A stretch of DNA of 64,000 nt from Pectobacterium aquaticum (GCF_003382565.3 NZ_CP086253.1:3658001-3722000), one strand, 5' to 3'; shown: positions 6,888 through 15,336, numbered from the stretch's first letter. The notes: generated by a model not told the origin, from the sequence alone. Numbers and translations: made by a program.

Positions 6888-9551
6888 TTATGCCAGACGC
6901 GGGTTAACTTTATCTGCATCGATGTTGAATTTAGTGATGGCATCTGCAACCACTTTCTTATCGATTTCACCGCGTTTAGCCAGTTCACCCAGAGCCGCAA
7001 CCACGACGTAAGACGCATCCACTTCGAAGTGGTGACGCAGGTTCTCACGGCTGTCAGAACGACCGAAACCGTCAGTACCCAGTACGCGATAATCGCTAGC
7101 AGGGACGAAGCTACGGATTTGCTCAGCAAACAGCTTCATGTAGTCAGTAGATGCCACCGCTGGCGCATCGCTCAGTACCTGAGCCACGTAAGGTACGCGT
7201 GGCGTTTCGGTTGGATGCAGCATGTTCCAACGCTCACAATCCTGGCCTTCACGTGCCAGTTCAGTGAAGGACGTTACGCTGAATACGTCAGAACCGATGC
7301 CGTAGTCTGTCGCCAGAATCTGAGCTGCTTCACGTACGTGACGCAGGATAGAGCCAGAACCCAGCAGTTGCACTTTACCTTTGCTACCTTCAACCGTTTC
7401 CAGCTTGTAGATACCCTTACGGATACCTTCTTCCGCACCCTGCGGCATCGCAGGCATGTGGTAGTTTTCGTTCAGCGTGGTGATGTAGTAGTAAATGTTT
7501 TCCTGCGCTTCACCGTACATGCGATGCAGACCGTCATGCATGATGACCGCAACTTCGTAGGCAAATGCCGGATCGTAGGAAATACAGTTCGGGATAGTCA
7601 GAGACTGAATGTGGCTGTGACCATCTTCGTGCTGCAGACCTTCGCCGTTCAGCGTCGTACGACCTGAAGTACCACCGATCAGGAAGCCACGAGCCTGTTG
7701 GTCACCCGCTGCCCAGCACAGGTCGCCGATACGTTGGAAACCGAACATGGAATAGTAGATGTAGAACGGGATCATCGGCAGGTTGTTGGTGCTGTAAGAC
7801 GTTGCCGCCGCCAGCCAAGAAGAACCTGCGCCCAGCTCGTTGATACCTTCCTGCAGAATCTGACCTTTCTGGTCTTCTTTGTAGTAAGCAACCTGCTCAC
7901 GGTCCTGCGGAGTGTACTGCTGGCCTTTCGGGCTATAGATACCGATCTGACGGAACAGACCTTCCATACCGAAGGTGCGCGCTTCGTCAGCGATGATCGG
8001 AACCAAGCGATCTTTGATAGATGGGTTCTTCAGCATCACGTTCAGGGCACGTACAAACGCGATAGTGGTAGAGATTTCTTTGTTCTGCTCTTCCAGCAGA
8101 GTGCTGAAATCTTCCAGCGTTGGCAGTTCCAGTTTTTCGCTGAAGTTAGGCTGACGAGACGGCAGGTAGCCACCCAGCGCCTGACGACGCTCGTGCAGAT
8201 ACTTGTACTCTTCAGACTCTTTATCGAAAGTGATGTACGGCAGTTTTTCGATGTCGGCATCAGATACTGGTACGTTGAAGCGATCGCGGAAGTAACGCAC
8301 GCCATCCATGTTAACTTTCTTAACCTGGTGCGCGATGTTCTTACCTTCAGCCGCGTCGCCCATACCATAACCTTTAATGGTATGCGCCAGAATAACGGTT
8401 GGTTTGCCTTTGGTGTCCTGCGCTTTTTTCAGTGCAGCGTAGACTTTCTTCGGATCGTGACCACCACGGTTCAGTGACCAAATTTGATCGTCAGTCCAGT
8501 CTTTAACCAGTTCTGCCGTCTCCGGGTATTTACCGAAGAAGTGCTCACGCACATAGGCACCGTTTTTGGATTTGAAGGTCTGGTAGTCACCGTCGACGGT
8601 TTCTTCCATCAGTTGGATCAGTTTACCGCTGGTGTCTTTACGCAGCAGTTCGTCCCAACGGTCGCCCCACATGACTTTGATCACGTCCCAGCCAGCGCCG
8701 CTGAAGATACCTTCCAGCTCGTTGATGATCTTGCCGTTACCGGTAACCGGACCATCCAGACGCTGCAGGTTACAGTTGATGACGAACACCAGGTTGTCCA
8801 GTTTTTCACGGGTCGCGATAGTGATCGCACCTTTGGATTCTGGTTCGTCCATTTCACCGTCGCCTAGGAAGGCATAAACGGTTTGTTTAGAGGTATCTTT
8901 CAGACCACGGTTTTCAAGATACTTCAGGAATTTAGCCTGGTAGATAGCACCGATCGGGCCCAGACCCATAGAGACGGTCGGGAACTGCCAGAAGTCCGGC
9001 ATCAGTTTCGGGTGCGGATAAGAAGACAGACCGTTACCGTGAACTTCCTGACGGAAGTTGTTCATCTGATCTTCAGTCAGACGGCCTTCAAGGAAGGCAC
9101 GAGCGTAAACGCCCGGAGAAATGTGGCCCTGGAAGTAGACCAGGTCGCCGCCGTCCTGCGCAGTGCGAGCACGGAAGAAGTGGTTAAAGCACACTTCATA
9201 GAAAGTGGCGGAAGACTGGAAAGAAGCCATGTGGCCGCCCAGATCCAGATCCTTTTTAGAAGCACGCAGCACTGTCATGATCGCGTTCCAGCGGATTGCT
9301 GAGCGAATACGACGTTCCAGATCCAGATTACCAGGGTATTCCGGCTCGTCTTCCACTGCGATGGTGTTGATGTATTGACGTGCAGCTGTACCAGCAGCAA
9401 CGCTGACACCGCCTTTACGTGCTTCACTCAGAACCTGATCAATCAGGAACTGGGCGCGCTCAACACCCTCTTCACGGATGACCGATTCGATCGCCTGCAG
9501 CCAGTCGCGGGTTTCGATCGGATCCACGTCATTATTTAAACGATCTGACAT
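6888..9551 (-). CDS. aceE: Pyruvate dehydrogenase E1 component
   Basis: The thiamine diphosphate-dependent, homodimeric E1 that decarboxylates pyruvate and acetylates the lipoyl arms of AceF. It has 887 residues, the same length as the E. coli enzyme. The ThDP-binding GDGEMDEPES is near 230 with the paired Asn downstream. GMGDAAEGKN lies in the loop region near 400, and TFGMEGLFRQIGIYSP and SGRTTLNGEGLQHEDGHSH lie in the C-terminal half. The N-terminal region begins MSDRLNNDVDPIETRDW as in relatives. It lies between pdhR and aceF. A 12-bp nested inverted repeat lies in the 141-base gap separating it from pdhR. Confidence 0.97.
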   Translation of the reverse strand: MSDRLNNDVDPIETRDWLQAIESVIREEGVERAQFLIDQVLSEARKGGVSVAAGTAARQYINTIAVEDEPEYPGNLDLERRIRSAIRWNAIMTVLRASKKDLDLGGHMASFQSSATFYEVCFNHFFRARTAQDGGDLVYFQGHISPGVYARAFLEGRLTEDQMNNFRQEVHGNGLSSYPHPKLMPDFWQFPTVSMGLGPIGAIYQAKFLKYLENRGLKDTSKQTVYAFLGDGEMDEPESKGAITIATREKLDNLVFVINCNLQRLDGPVTGNGKIINELEGIFSGAGWDVIKVMWGDRWDELLRKDTSGKLIQLMEETVDGDYQTFKSKNGAYVREHFFGKYPETAELVKDWTDDQIWSLNRGGHDPKKVYAALKKAQDTKGKPTVILAHTIKGYGMGDAAEGKNIAHQVKKVNMDGVRYFRDRFNVPVSDADIEKLPYITFDKESEEYKYLHERRQALGGYLPSRQPNFSEKLELPTLEDFSTLLEEQNKEISTTIAFVRALNVMLKNPSIKDRLVPIIADEARTFGMEGLFRQIGIYSPKGQQYTPQDREQVAYYKEDQKGQILQEGINELGAGSSWLAAATSYSTNNLPMIPFYIYYSMFGFQRIGDLCWAAGDQQARGFLIGGTSGRTTLNGEGLQHEDGHSHIQSLTIPNCISYDPAFAYEVAVIMHDGLHRMYGEAQENIYYYITTLNENYHMPAMPQGAEEGIRKGIYKLETVEGSKGKVQLLGSGSILRHVREAAQILATDYGIGSDVFSVTSFTELAREGQDCERWNMLHPTETPRVPYVAQVLSDAPAVASTDYMKLFAEQIRSFVPASDYRVLGTDGFGRSDSRENLRHHFEVDASYVVVAALGELAKRGEIDKKVVADAITKFNIDADKVNPRLA

Positions 9552-9587
9552 GGTTATTCCTTATCTTCTCTAATCAGTTAGTTTATG

Positions 9588-9650
9588 GAGCCTGTCTTCC
9601 TGCATTCTGACTTAGGTTTCGTCCTAAGCAAAACGCATGAAGACAGGCTC
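9588..9650. repeat. Nested inverted repeat between pdhR and aceE
   Basis: Perfect 12-base arms GAGCCTGTCTTC (9588-9599) and GAAGACAGGCTC (9639-9650) enclose a second stem CTTAGG / CCTAAG (9611-9616, 9623-9628). No T run follows on either strand, so a simple intrinsic terminator is unlikely. The structure sits in the aceE leader and could adjust readthrough or mRNA stability, or be a small mobile palindromic repeat. It occurs once in this window. Confidence 0.7.
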
Positions 9651-9692
9651 ATCGTCGTCATTACCGCATTCAGAGCCCCAAAGTACGGGTGC

Positions 9693-10457
9693 TCAATCCC
9701 TGCGTTGCTGGAGCCGACGCAGCGATCTCTCGCGCCGACTATGTTCCCGGTTAAGATCCAGCAATACTTCCTCAATAAACGCCAGATGACGGTGTGATGC
9801 TTCGCGCGCCTTCTCTGGCTCACGGGCAACAATCGCCTCAAAAATGCTGGCGCGATGAATGCTAACCTGAGCCAGCACTTCACGGCTCAAATAAAGCAAT
9901 TCAAAATTCTGCCTCACATTCTGTTCGAGCATCGGCCCCATACAGCGCACCAAATGCAGCAACACCACATTATGCGTCGCTTCTGTTACAGCAACCTGAT
10001 ACTGCATAACGGCTTCTGATTCGGCGTCCAGATCGCCCGCTTCCCTCGCCTTCTCAATCACGGCATGACAATCCCGGATACGCTGCAGATCCGACTCTGT
10101 GCCACGCAACGCAGCATAGTAGGCAGCAATGCCTTCCAGCGCATGACGCGTTTCCAGAAGATCGAACTGTGATTCGGGATGTGTGCTCAATAATTCTGCC
10201 AGCGGATCGCTGACGCTTTGCCATAGATTGGCTTGAACGAAGGTACCACCACCCTGACGGCGCAAAAGGAGACCTTTGGCTTCCAGGCGTTGAATGGCTT
10301 CTCTCAGAGAAGGGCGGGAAACATCGAACTGTTTTGCTAGTTCGCGCTCCGGTGGGAGCTTCTCGCCGGGGCGCAAGGTTCCCTCAAGAATCAGAAACTC
10401 CAACTGCTGTTCAATCACATCTGACAGTTTGGGCTGACGGATCTTGCTGTATGCCAT
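9693..10457 (-). CDS. pdhR: Pyruvate-sensing GntR-family repressor
   Basis: A 254-residue FadR-subfamily GntR regulator that represses its own operon (pdhR-aceEF) and releases DNA when pyruvate binds. The N-terminal winged helix (about 9-77) includes LRPGEKLPPERELAKQFDVS and RPSLREAIQRLEAKG. The C-terminal FCD ligand domain contains ETRHALEGIAAYYAA and ends in an Arg-rich tail. It is first in the operon, with a near-perfect PdhR operator just upstream at 10491. Confidence 0.96.
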   Translation of the reverse strand: MAYSKIRQPKLSDVIEQQLEFLILEGTLRPGEKLPPERELAKQFDVSRPSLREAIQRLEAKGLLLRRQGGGTFVQANLWQSVSDPLAELLSTHPESQFDLLETRHALEGIAAYYAALRGTESDLQRIRDCHAVIEKAREAGDLDAESEAVMQYQVAVTEATHNVVLLHLVRCMGPMLEQNVRQNFELLYLSREVLAQVSIHRASIFEAIVAREPEKAREASHRHLAFIEEVLLDLNREHSRRERSLRRLQQRRD

Positions 10458-10490
10458 AGTGAATTCTTCTCTGCGAATGGCGCGGAGTCA

Positions 10491-10505
10491 ATTGGTAATA
10501 CCAAT
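10491..10505. promoter_or_regulatory. PdhR operator
   Basis: ATTGGTAATACCAAT is a perfect palindromic match to the PdhR consensus ATTGGTnnnACCAAT. It lies 34 bases upstream of the pdhR start codon, the same arrangement as the E. coli autoregulated pdhR promoter. Confidence 0.9.
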
Positions 10506-10633
10506 TTCAAAAACGTGACGCTAAAGTAACAAAGTATTCACCTTCTGTCCATAAGGACCTTGAGCTAAATCACCAATCCCACCAGATTTTAACAAATGCA
10601 CGAGAAACATGCGGCAAAGTGATAGCCCGCCTG

Positions 10634-10644
10634 TGGTATTACCA
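10634..10644. promoter_or_regulatory. Second PdhR-like site
   Basis: TGGTATTACCA has the same palindromic core as the main operator, with imperfect flanks. It lies about 140 bases further upstream of pdhR and could support repressor cooperativity or act on a distal promoter. This is inferred from sequence only. Confidence 0.5.
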
Positions 10645-11045
10645 TTAATCCCCTCTGTCTATATTTTAACTTTTTTGAAACGTAAAGCAGGCATTGCTGA
10701 ACCGTTTAAATACGAAAATAGTGAATTTTAATTCAAAAAATAAGAATTTTTATTCTAAAAAGAAAAGCATCACCCCGACAAATCCACATTGTGGTGAGCA
10801 CTCTTTTTACAGCGGGGATAAAGAGATAATAAAAGGGAGTAAACCTAAAGAGGTAACAACCCCCTCCCATCCTAAAAAACCTCTCTCGATTTTCTTGTCA
10901 TCAGGCTCTTAATTAAAGAAGGATGAAAATTTTGATGTAGCGATAGTTTTTAATTATCAGACTATAAGAAATCAGTGCAATCTTGCGCACTTACCACTAT
11001 TCTCTGGCAAACGGTAGCGGTTTCATTATTTAAAGAAACACCACC

Positions 11046-11063
11046 CGTAAAAATAAAATTACA
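11046..11063. promoter_or_regulatory. Candidate TyrR box upstream of aroP
   Basis: CGTAAA-N6-ATTACA approximates the TyrR box TGTAAA-N6-TTTACA, 75 bases before the aroP start. E. coli aroP is repressed by TyrR, which makes the match plausible. Only one box was seen clearly. Confidence 0.45.
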
Positions 11064-11137
11064 CAAACGTACAGTCACTAATACGCGTGTTCGTTCACAC
11101 CGTGTTTTTTACTTGCACTGGCAGAGGGTTAAATTTG

Positions 11138-12496
11138 ATGGATAATCAACAAACGGACGGCACGTTAAAGCGTGGTTTGAAAAACCGTCATATTCAGTTG
11201 ATTGCCTTGGGTGGCGCAGTAGGTACTGGCCTCTTTCTTGGTATTGCGCAGACAATCAAAATGGCCGGGCCATCGGTCCTATTAGGCTATGCAATTGGCG
11301 GCCTGATCGCATTTCTCATTATGCGCCAACTGGGCGAAATGGTGGTTGAAGAGCCGGTAGCCGGATCGTTCAGCCACTTTGCTTATAAATACTGGGGCGA
11401 TTTCGCTGGCTTTGCATCGGGATGGAACTACTGGGTGCTGTATGTGCTGGTCGCCATGGCCGAGCTCAGCGCCGTGGGGATTTACGTCCAGTACTGGTGG
11501 CCAGACATTCCGACCTGGGTGTCCGCCGCCGTCTTCTTCCTGCTGATTAACGCCATCAATCTGGCGAACGTCAAAGTCTACGGTGAGATGGAATTCTGGT
11601 TTGCCATCATCAAAGTCGTCGCTATTATTGGCATGATTGTCTTCGGTGGCTGGCTGCTGCTCAGCGGTACGGGCGGGCCGGAAGCAACCGTAACCAACCT
11701 GTGGGCGCAGGGCGGCTTCTTCCCGAACGGCGTGCTCGGTCTGGTGATGGCGATGGCCGTGATCATGTTCTCATTTGGCGGGCTGGAGCTGGTGGGGATT
11801 ACCGCAGCAGAAGCAGATGACCCAGAGAAAAGCATTCCACGCGCGACCAATCAGGTTATCTACCGCATCCTGATTTTCTACATCGGTTCACTCGCGATCC
11901 TGCTGTCACTGTACCCGTGGGGCAAGGTTGTGGAAGGCGGTAGCCCATTCGTCATGATCTTCCATGAACTGAACAGTAACGTTGTGGCAACGGTGCTGAA
12001 CATCGTGGTACTGACCGCGGCGCTGTCCGTTTACAACAGCTGCGTGTATTGCAACAGCCGCATGCTGTTCGGTCTGGCGAAACAGGGTAACGGACCGAAA
12101 GTACTGAAAACTGTCGATGCTCGTGGCGTTCCGGTTGTTGCTATCGGTATCTCCGCGCTGGCGACGGCGCTGTGCGTCCTGATAAACTACCTCATTCCGG
12201 GTAAAGCCTTCGAGTTGCTGATGGCGCTGGTTGTGTCGGCTCTTGTGATTAACTGGGCGATGATCAGTCTGGCGCACCTAAAGTTCCGTGCGCAAAAGGA
12301 CAAAGAAGGTACGGTGACCAAGTTTAAAGCGCTGCTTTATCCGCTGGGTAACTACCTCTGTCTGTTGTTCCTGGCCGGTATACTGGTCATCATGTTCCTG
12401 ACGCCGGGCATTCAGATTTCCGTCATGCTGATTCCGGTCTGGCTGGTTATTCTGGGCGTGGGCTACTTTATCAAAAAGAAAAATCAGGCGAACTAA
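11138..12496 (+). CDS. aroP: Aromatic amino acid permease
   Basis: A 452-residue inner-membrane proton symporter of the AAT/APC family importing Phe, Tyr and Trp. It shows about twelve membrane segments and close agreement with E. coli AroP, including LKRGLKNRHIQLIALGGAVG at the N-terminus, EEPVAGSFSHFAYKYWG, SFGGLELVGITAAEA and LSVYNSCVYCNSRMLFGLA. PheP is the nearest alternative, but length and position beside pdhR favour AroP. The ATG at 11138 was chosen over the longer frame at 11087 because AGAGGG lies about nine bases upstream and the protein then begins with the family's short polar head. Confidence 0.93.
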   Translation: MDNQQTDGTLKRGLKNRHIQLIALGGAVGTGLFLGIAQTIKMAGPSVLLGYAIGGLIAFLIMRQLGEMVVEEPVAGSFSHFAYKYWGDFAGFASGWNYWVLYVLVAMAELSAVGIYVQYWWPDIPTWVSAAVFFLLINAINLANVKVYGEMEFWFAIIKVVAIIGMIVFGGWLLLSGTGGPEATVTNLWAQGGFFPNGVLGLVMAMAVIMFSFGGLELVGITAAEADDPEKSIPRATNQVIYRILIFYIGSLAILLSLYPWGKVVEGGSPFVMIFHELNSNVVATVLNIVVLTAALSVYNSCVYCNSRMLFGLAKQGNGPKVLKTVDARGVPVVAIGISALATALCVLINYLIPGKAFELLMALVVSALVINWAMISLAHLKFRAQKDKEGTVTKFKALLYPLGNYLCLLFLAGILVIMFLTPGIQISVMLIPVWLVILGVGYFIKKKNQAN

Positions 12497-12525
12497 ACAG
12501 CTCCAGCGTTCACCACATCCTTTTT

Positions 12526-12551
12526 CATGGCCGGCGCTGTCGGCCATTTTT
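12526..12551 (+). terminator. Rho-independent terminator downstream of aroP
   Basis: Arms ATGGCCG / CGGCCAT followed by a T run on the plus strand. It lies between the convergent aroP and ampE genes and may also serve the other strand. Confidence 0.85.
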
Positions 12552-12572
12552 AGATCATATCAACGTTTAAAA

Positions 12573-13427
12573 TCAAACCAGCGCGCCGTATATGGTCAGG
12601 AGCGCGACGACCACCACCAGTGCTAGCGTCACTTTTTTCGCCAGCGTCACGGCGGCTTTCGGTGTCTCTACAGGCTCAACGTGGGATTCACGCGCCAGAG
12701 AAAATTGGGCCAGTTGAGTCAACACCCAATACTGTGAACTGCGAGAATCCCCCAGCGAGGCGAACCAGGCAGGCAACGCTCTCTCGCCGTGCCCCAGCAG
12801 TGCGTAAGCAGCACCGACCAAGCGGGCAGGAATCCAGTCAAGCCAATGCAACAAACTATCGACGCCAGACTGCGCACGCTCGAGCGGGGTGTGGTGGCGG
12901 GCAAGCCAGGTTTGTCTGGCGCGTAAAAACGCGTACCCCATCAGCGCAATCGGCCCGTAGGGTCCAGCAACGATAAACCAGAACAGCGGCGCTAAATAAA
13001 ACCGGAAATTTATCCACAGCAGCGCATTTTGCAACTCTTTCAATTGCTCGCTTTCGCCTGTGCCAACGGGCAGACCGTGAATCAGCGCCAGTTCCGCCGC
13101 CATTTCCCGGCTGGCATCCGCCTCACCGCGCTGTGCCGCCTGCAAATAACGCCGATAGTGCTGACGGATTTCACCCGCACCAATGCACATCAAGCTGATG
13201 ACAATCCACAGCAAAAGAGAAATCAGGCCGAACAGAATGCCGCTCGTGAGCCACAACAAGGCCGCCACGATGCCCATGCTGCACAGCGTCAGGAACAGCG
13301 TTTGAAATAAAGACGGAGGCGGCACGTGCCGGAACACGACCTCAAGCCGATGATCGATCTGCCAGTGCTCGCCCTGTTTGAACAAGCGTTCCCATGCCAG
13401 CGTAAGCAACAGTGTAAACAGCGTCAT
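12573..13427 (-). CDS. ampE: AmpE inner-membrane protein
   Basis: A 284-residue membrane protein encoded with AmpD. The E. coli homologue is an inner-membrane protein with a proposed sensory role and an uncertain biochemical function. It begins MTLFTLLLTLAWERLFKQGEHW and shows about four hydrophobic segments (around 40-80, 145-165 and the C-terminus). WIPARLVGAAYALLGHGE is typical of the family. The start codon shares one base with the ampD stop (TAATG), so the two are translationally coupled. Confidence 0.9.
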   Translation of the reverse strand: MTLFTLLLTLAWERLFKQGEHWQIDHRLEVVFRHVPPPSLFQTLFLTLCSMGIVAALLWLTSGILFGLISLLLWIVISLMCIGAGEIRQHYRRYLQAAQRGEADASREMAAELALIHGLPVGTGESEQLKELQNALLWINFRFYLAPLFWFIVAGPYGPIALMGYAFLRARQTWLARHHTPLERAQSGVDSLLHWLDWIPARLVGAAYALLGHGERALPAWFASLGDSRSSQYWVLTQLAQFSLARESHVEPVETPKAAVTLAKKVTLALVVVVALLTIYGALV

Positions 13428-13999
13428 TAATCCAGACTCCCTTTGTTCTCTGTCCCGTTTTCTTGTAGCAGACGATGATAGCCGTCCCAGTCAAATGCTG
13501 GGCCGGGGTCGGTTTTACGGCCCGGCGCGATGTCGCTGTGTCCGGTAATTCGCGATAGCGTAATAGGATAGGCCCGCATTAACAGGCGTGTAATCGCCAC
13601 CAGCGAATGATACTGCTGCGCGGTAAAAGGCAGCGTATCCGTCCCTTCCAGCTCAATGCCAATAGAGAAATCATTACAACGTTCCCTGCCTTCAAACACC
13701 GAAACACCGGCATGCCAGGCACGCTGATCGAAAGGCACATACTGGGTGATTTGCCCATCGCGGCGAATCAGGCAGTGTGCCGCGACGCGTAAATGGGAAA
13801 TATCGGCGAAATAAGGATGCGCAGTGGGATCCAACGTCGCCGTAAACAGTTGATCAATATACGGACCGCCAAACTCACCGGGCGGCAGGCTGATATTGTG
13901 GATCACCAGTAGGGAAGGCACCTCATCATTCGGGCGACCATCATAATGCGGTGAAGGCGTGTGTGTAATGTCGGATAACCAGCCATTTTCCAAAAGCAT
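13427..13999 (-). CDS. ampD: N-acetyl-anhydromuramyl-L-alanine amidase
   Basis: A cytoplasmic zinc amidase that removes the stem peptide from anhydro-muropeptides during peptidoglycan recycling. In species with inducible ampC its loss raises beta-lactamase expression. It has 190 residues. Zinc ligands are expected at the His of LLVIHNISLPPGEFG and at the His and Asp of GHSDIAPGRKTDPGPAF. AHCLIRRDGQITQYVPF and AWHAGVS are conserved. The start MLLENGW at 13999 matches the E. coli N-terminus. The frame extends a further 45 codons, but that extension translates an 18-bp tandem repeat and is not credible protein. Confidence 0.95.
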   Translation of the reverse strand: MLLENGWLSDITHTPSPHYDGRPNDEVPSLLVIHNISLPPGEFGGPYIDQLFTATLDPTAHPYFADISHLRVAAHCLIRRDGQITQYVPFDQRAWHAGVSVFEGRERCNDFSIGIELEGTDTLPFTAQQYHSLVAITRLLMRAYPITLSRITGHSDIAPGRKTDPGPAFDWDGYHRLLQENGTENKGSLD

Positions 14000-14062
14000 C
14001 GGCGATAACCTCGCATCGTATCGTTTGCCGGCTGAATCAGGCGAAAAATCAATTTCAGGAGT

Positions 14063-14134
14063 AAAAACAATGTCAGATATAAAAACAATGTCAGATATAA
14101 AAATAATGTCAGGTGTAAAAACAATTGTAACCAA
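14063..14134. repeat. 18-bp tandem repeat upstream of ampD
   Basis: Unit AAAAACAATGTCAGATAT at 14063-14080 and 14081-14098 (identical), then 14099-14116 (four changes) and a degenerate partial copy from 14117. A further decayed copy may precede them (14044-14062). It separates the ampD 5' region from the tsx remnant. Confidence 0.85.
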
Positions 14135-14157
14135 AAGTCCTTGTATTCAAGATACCA

Positions 14158-14301
14158 TGTTTCACACCACGCTATCTATTCAACTGGATATCAACAGGCG
14201 GCCAATGGGCTGATGGCGCAGAACTCAATTTCGGCAAAGGCCCGTTTGAAGTGAAATCTACCGGCTGGGGCTACTACCTGGTCGTCGGTTACCACTTCTA
14301 A
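14158..14301 (+). pseudogene. tsx: 3' remnant of tsx (nucleoside channel)
   Basis: The plus-strand frame ending in TAA at 14299-14301 encodes GGQWADGAELNFGKG, then FEVKSTGWGYYLVVGYHF. From memory of E. coli Tsx, its last 35 or so residues read GGQWNDDAELNFGNG and NVRSTGWGGYLVVGYNF, so the match is close and ends with the C-terminal Phe of an outer-membrane beta-barrel. Upstream of about 14180 similarity stops, no start codon or signal peptide exists, and stops plus a tandem repeat take over. Only some 35-45 of about 290 codons survive. Intact Tsx admits nucleosides through the outer membrane. Confidence 0.8.
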
Positions 14302-14314
14302 AATCGCTTCCTCT

Positions 14315-14342
14315 TTCCGGCGACCACGGATGTTCGCCGGAA
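14315..14342 (+). terminator. Hairpin after the tsx remnant
   Basis: Arms TTCCGGCGA / TCGCCGGAA with a ten-base loop, 14 bases after the tsx stop, and no strong T run. It is probably the old tsx terminator. Confidence 0.5.
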
Positions 14343-14418
14343 GACTAATAACAGTAACAGATTGAATTATAATAACTATTCATTCTGGATGTCCTGATAT
14401 AAACAAGGTAGCATAGAC

Positions 14419-14442
14419 CTCCGAATCCCCCTTCGGAGTTTT
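14419..14442 (+). promoter_or_regulatory. Terminator-like hairpin overlapping the nadC Shine-Dalgarno
   Basis: CTCCGA (14419-14424) pairs with TCGGAG (14433-14438), followed by TTTT, then ATG at 14446. The GGAG that serves as SD, seven bases before the ATG, is the 3' arm of the hairpin. This could block ribosome entry or terminate early. Confidence 0.55.
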
Positions 14443-14445
14443 GTC

Positions 14446-15336
14446 ATGTCAACGCGTCGCTACAGTCAGGAACAACGCCAACAAGCCTTACTTGCTCGTA
14501 TTACACAAGATATCCCCGCCAGCGTGCAACTGGCCTTGCGTGAAGATTTAGGTGGCATCGTCGATGCTAATCAAGATATTACCGCGCTTCTGCTCCCCGA
14601 CAACGAGACTGTCAGCGCACGCATTATCACGCGTGAAGCGGGCATATTCTGCGGCACGGGCTGGCTTGAGGAAGTCTTTTCTCAATTAGGCAATACAACA
14701 ACGATCGTCTGGCACGTTGCCGATGGCGACGCTATCACTCCCAACCAAACGCTGTGTGACATCACAGGGCCAGCCAAACAGCTCCTGACAGGCGAACGCA
14801 CGGCGCTGAATTTCCTGCAAACGCTGTCCGGCGTCGCCACTGAAGTCAGCCGCTATGTTGCCGTATTACAGGGAACGCGTACTCGACTGCTGGATACGCG
14901 CAAGACGCTGCCGGGGCTGAGAACCGCGCTGAAATACGCCGTATCCTGCGGTGGTGGAGACAACCATCGACTTGGCCTATCCGATGCTTTCCTGATCAAG
15001 GAAAACCATATCATCGCCGCGGGTTCAATCAAAAATGCGGTAGCAAAAGCACAGTCTCTGCGCAGCGATGTTCCGGTAGAGGTTGAAGTCGAGTCACTGG
15101 ACGAATTACAGCAAGCGCTGGAAGCGGGTGCCGACATCATCATGCTGGATAATTTCAGTCTGGATAACATCCGGGAAGCCGTTAACACGACACAAGGCCG
15201 CGCATTGCTGGAAATATCCGGTAATGTCACCCTCGACACGCTGCGTGGCTACGCGGAAACCGGCGTGGACTATATCTCTGTAGGGGCCTTAACCAAGCAC
15301 GTACAGGCACTGGATTTATCCATGCGCTTTATCTAA
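14446..15336 (+). CDS. nadC: Nicotinate-nucleotide pyrophosphorylase (carboxylating)
   Basis: Quinolinate phosphoribosyltransferase, converting quinolinate and PRPP to nicotinate mononucleotide in de novo NAD synthesis in the cytoplasm. It has 296 residues, as expected. Conserved segments are ALREDLGG near 26, ERTALNFLQTLSG, TRLLDTRKTLPGLR (substrate-binding Arg and Lys), HRLGLSDAFLIKENHI, EVEVESLDE and ADIIMLDNFS. It is transcribed divergently from ampD as in E. coli. The SD is embedded in a hairpin. Confidence 0.97.
   Translation: MSTRRYSQEQRQQALLARITQDIPASVQLALREDLGGIVDANQDITALLLPDNETVSARIITREAGIFCGTGWLEEVFSQLGNTTTIVWHVADGDAITPNQTLCDITGPAKQLLTGERTALNFLQTLSGVATEVSRYVAVLQGTRTRLLDTRKTLPGLRTALKYAVSCGGGDNHRLGLSDAFLIKENHIIAAGSIKNAVAKAQSLRSDVPVEVEVESLDELQQALEAGADIIMLDNFSLDNIREAVNTTQGRALLEISGNVTLDTLRGYAETGVDYISVGALTKHVQALDLSMRFI

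Larger units (their letters stand above)
10458..11137. other. Intergenic region between divergent pdhR and aroP
   Basis: About 680 bases without a credible gene. The pdhR side holds a PdhR operator and the pdhR promoter, a second PdhR-like site lies at 10634, and the aroP side holds a TyrR-box candidate. The middle (about 10660-10980) is very AT-rich. A 72-codon plus-strand frame at 10694-10912 is low-complexity Lys/Asn/Ser and has no family character. Confidence 0.7.
14000..14445. other. Intergenic region between divergent ampD and nadC
   Basis: 446 bases containing, in order, the ampD upstream region, an 18-bp tandem repeat, the 3' remnant of a tsx gene, its hairpin, and a hairpin overlapping the nadC ribosome-binding site. 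No intact gene is present. Promoters for ampD and nadC must lie here. Confidence 0.8.

Noticed and set aside
10694..10912. 72-codon plus-strand frame between pdhR and aroP
   Set aside because: Low-complexity Lys/Asn/Ser composition from AT-rich DNA, no SD and no family features.
14000..14134. N-terminal extension of AmpD by 45 residues
   Set aside because: It translates an 18-bp tandem repeat. The start at 13999 matches the family and has an SD.
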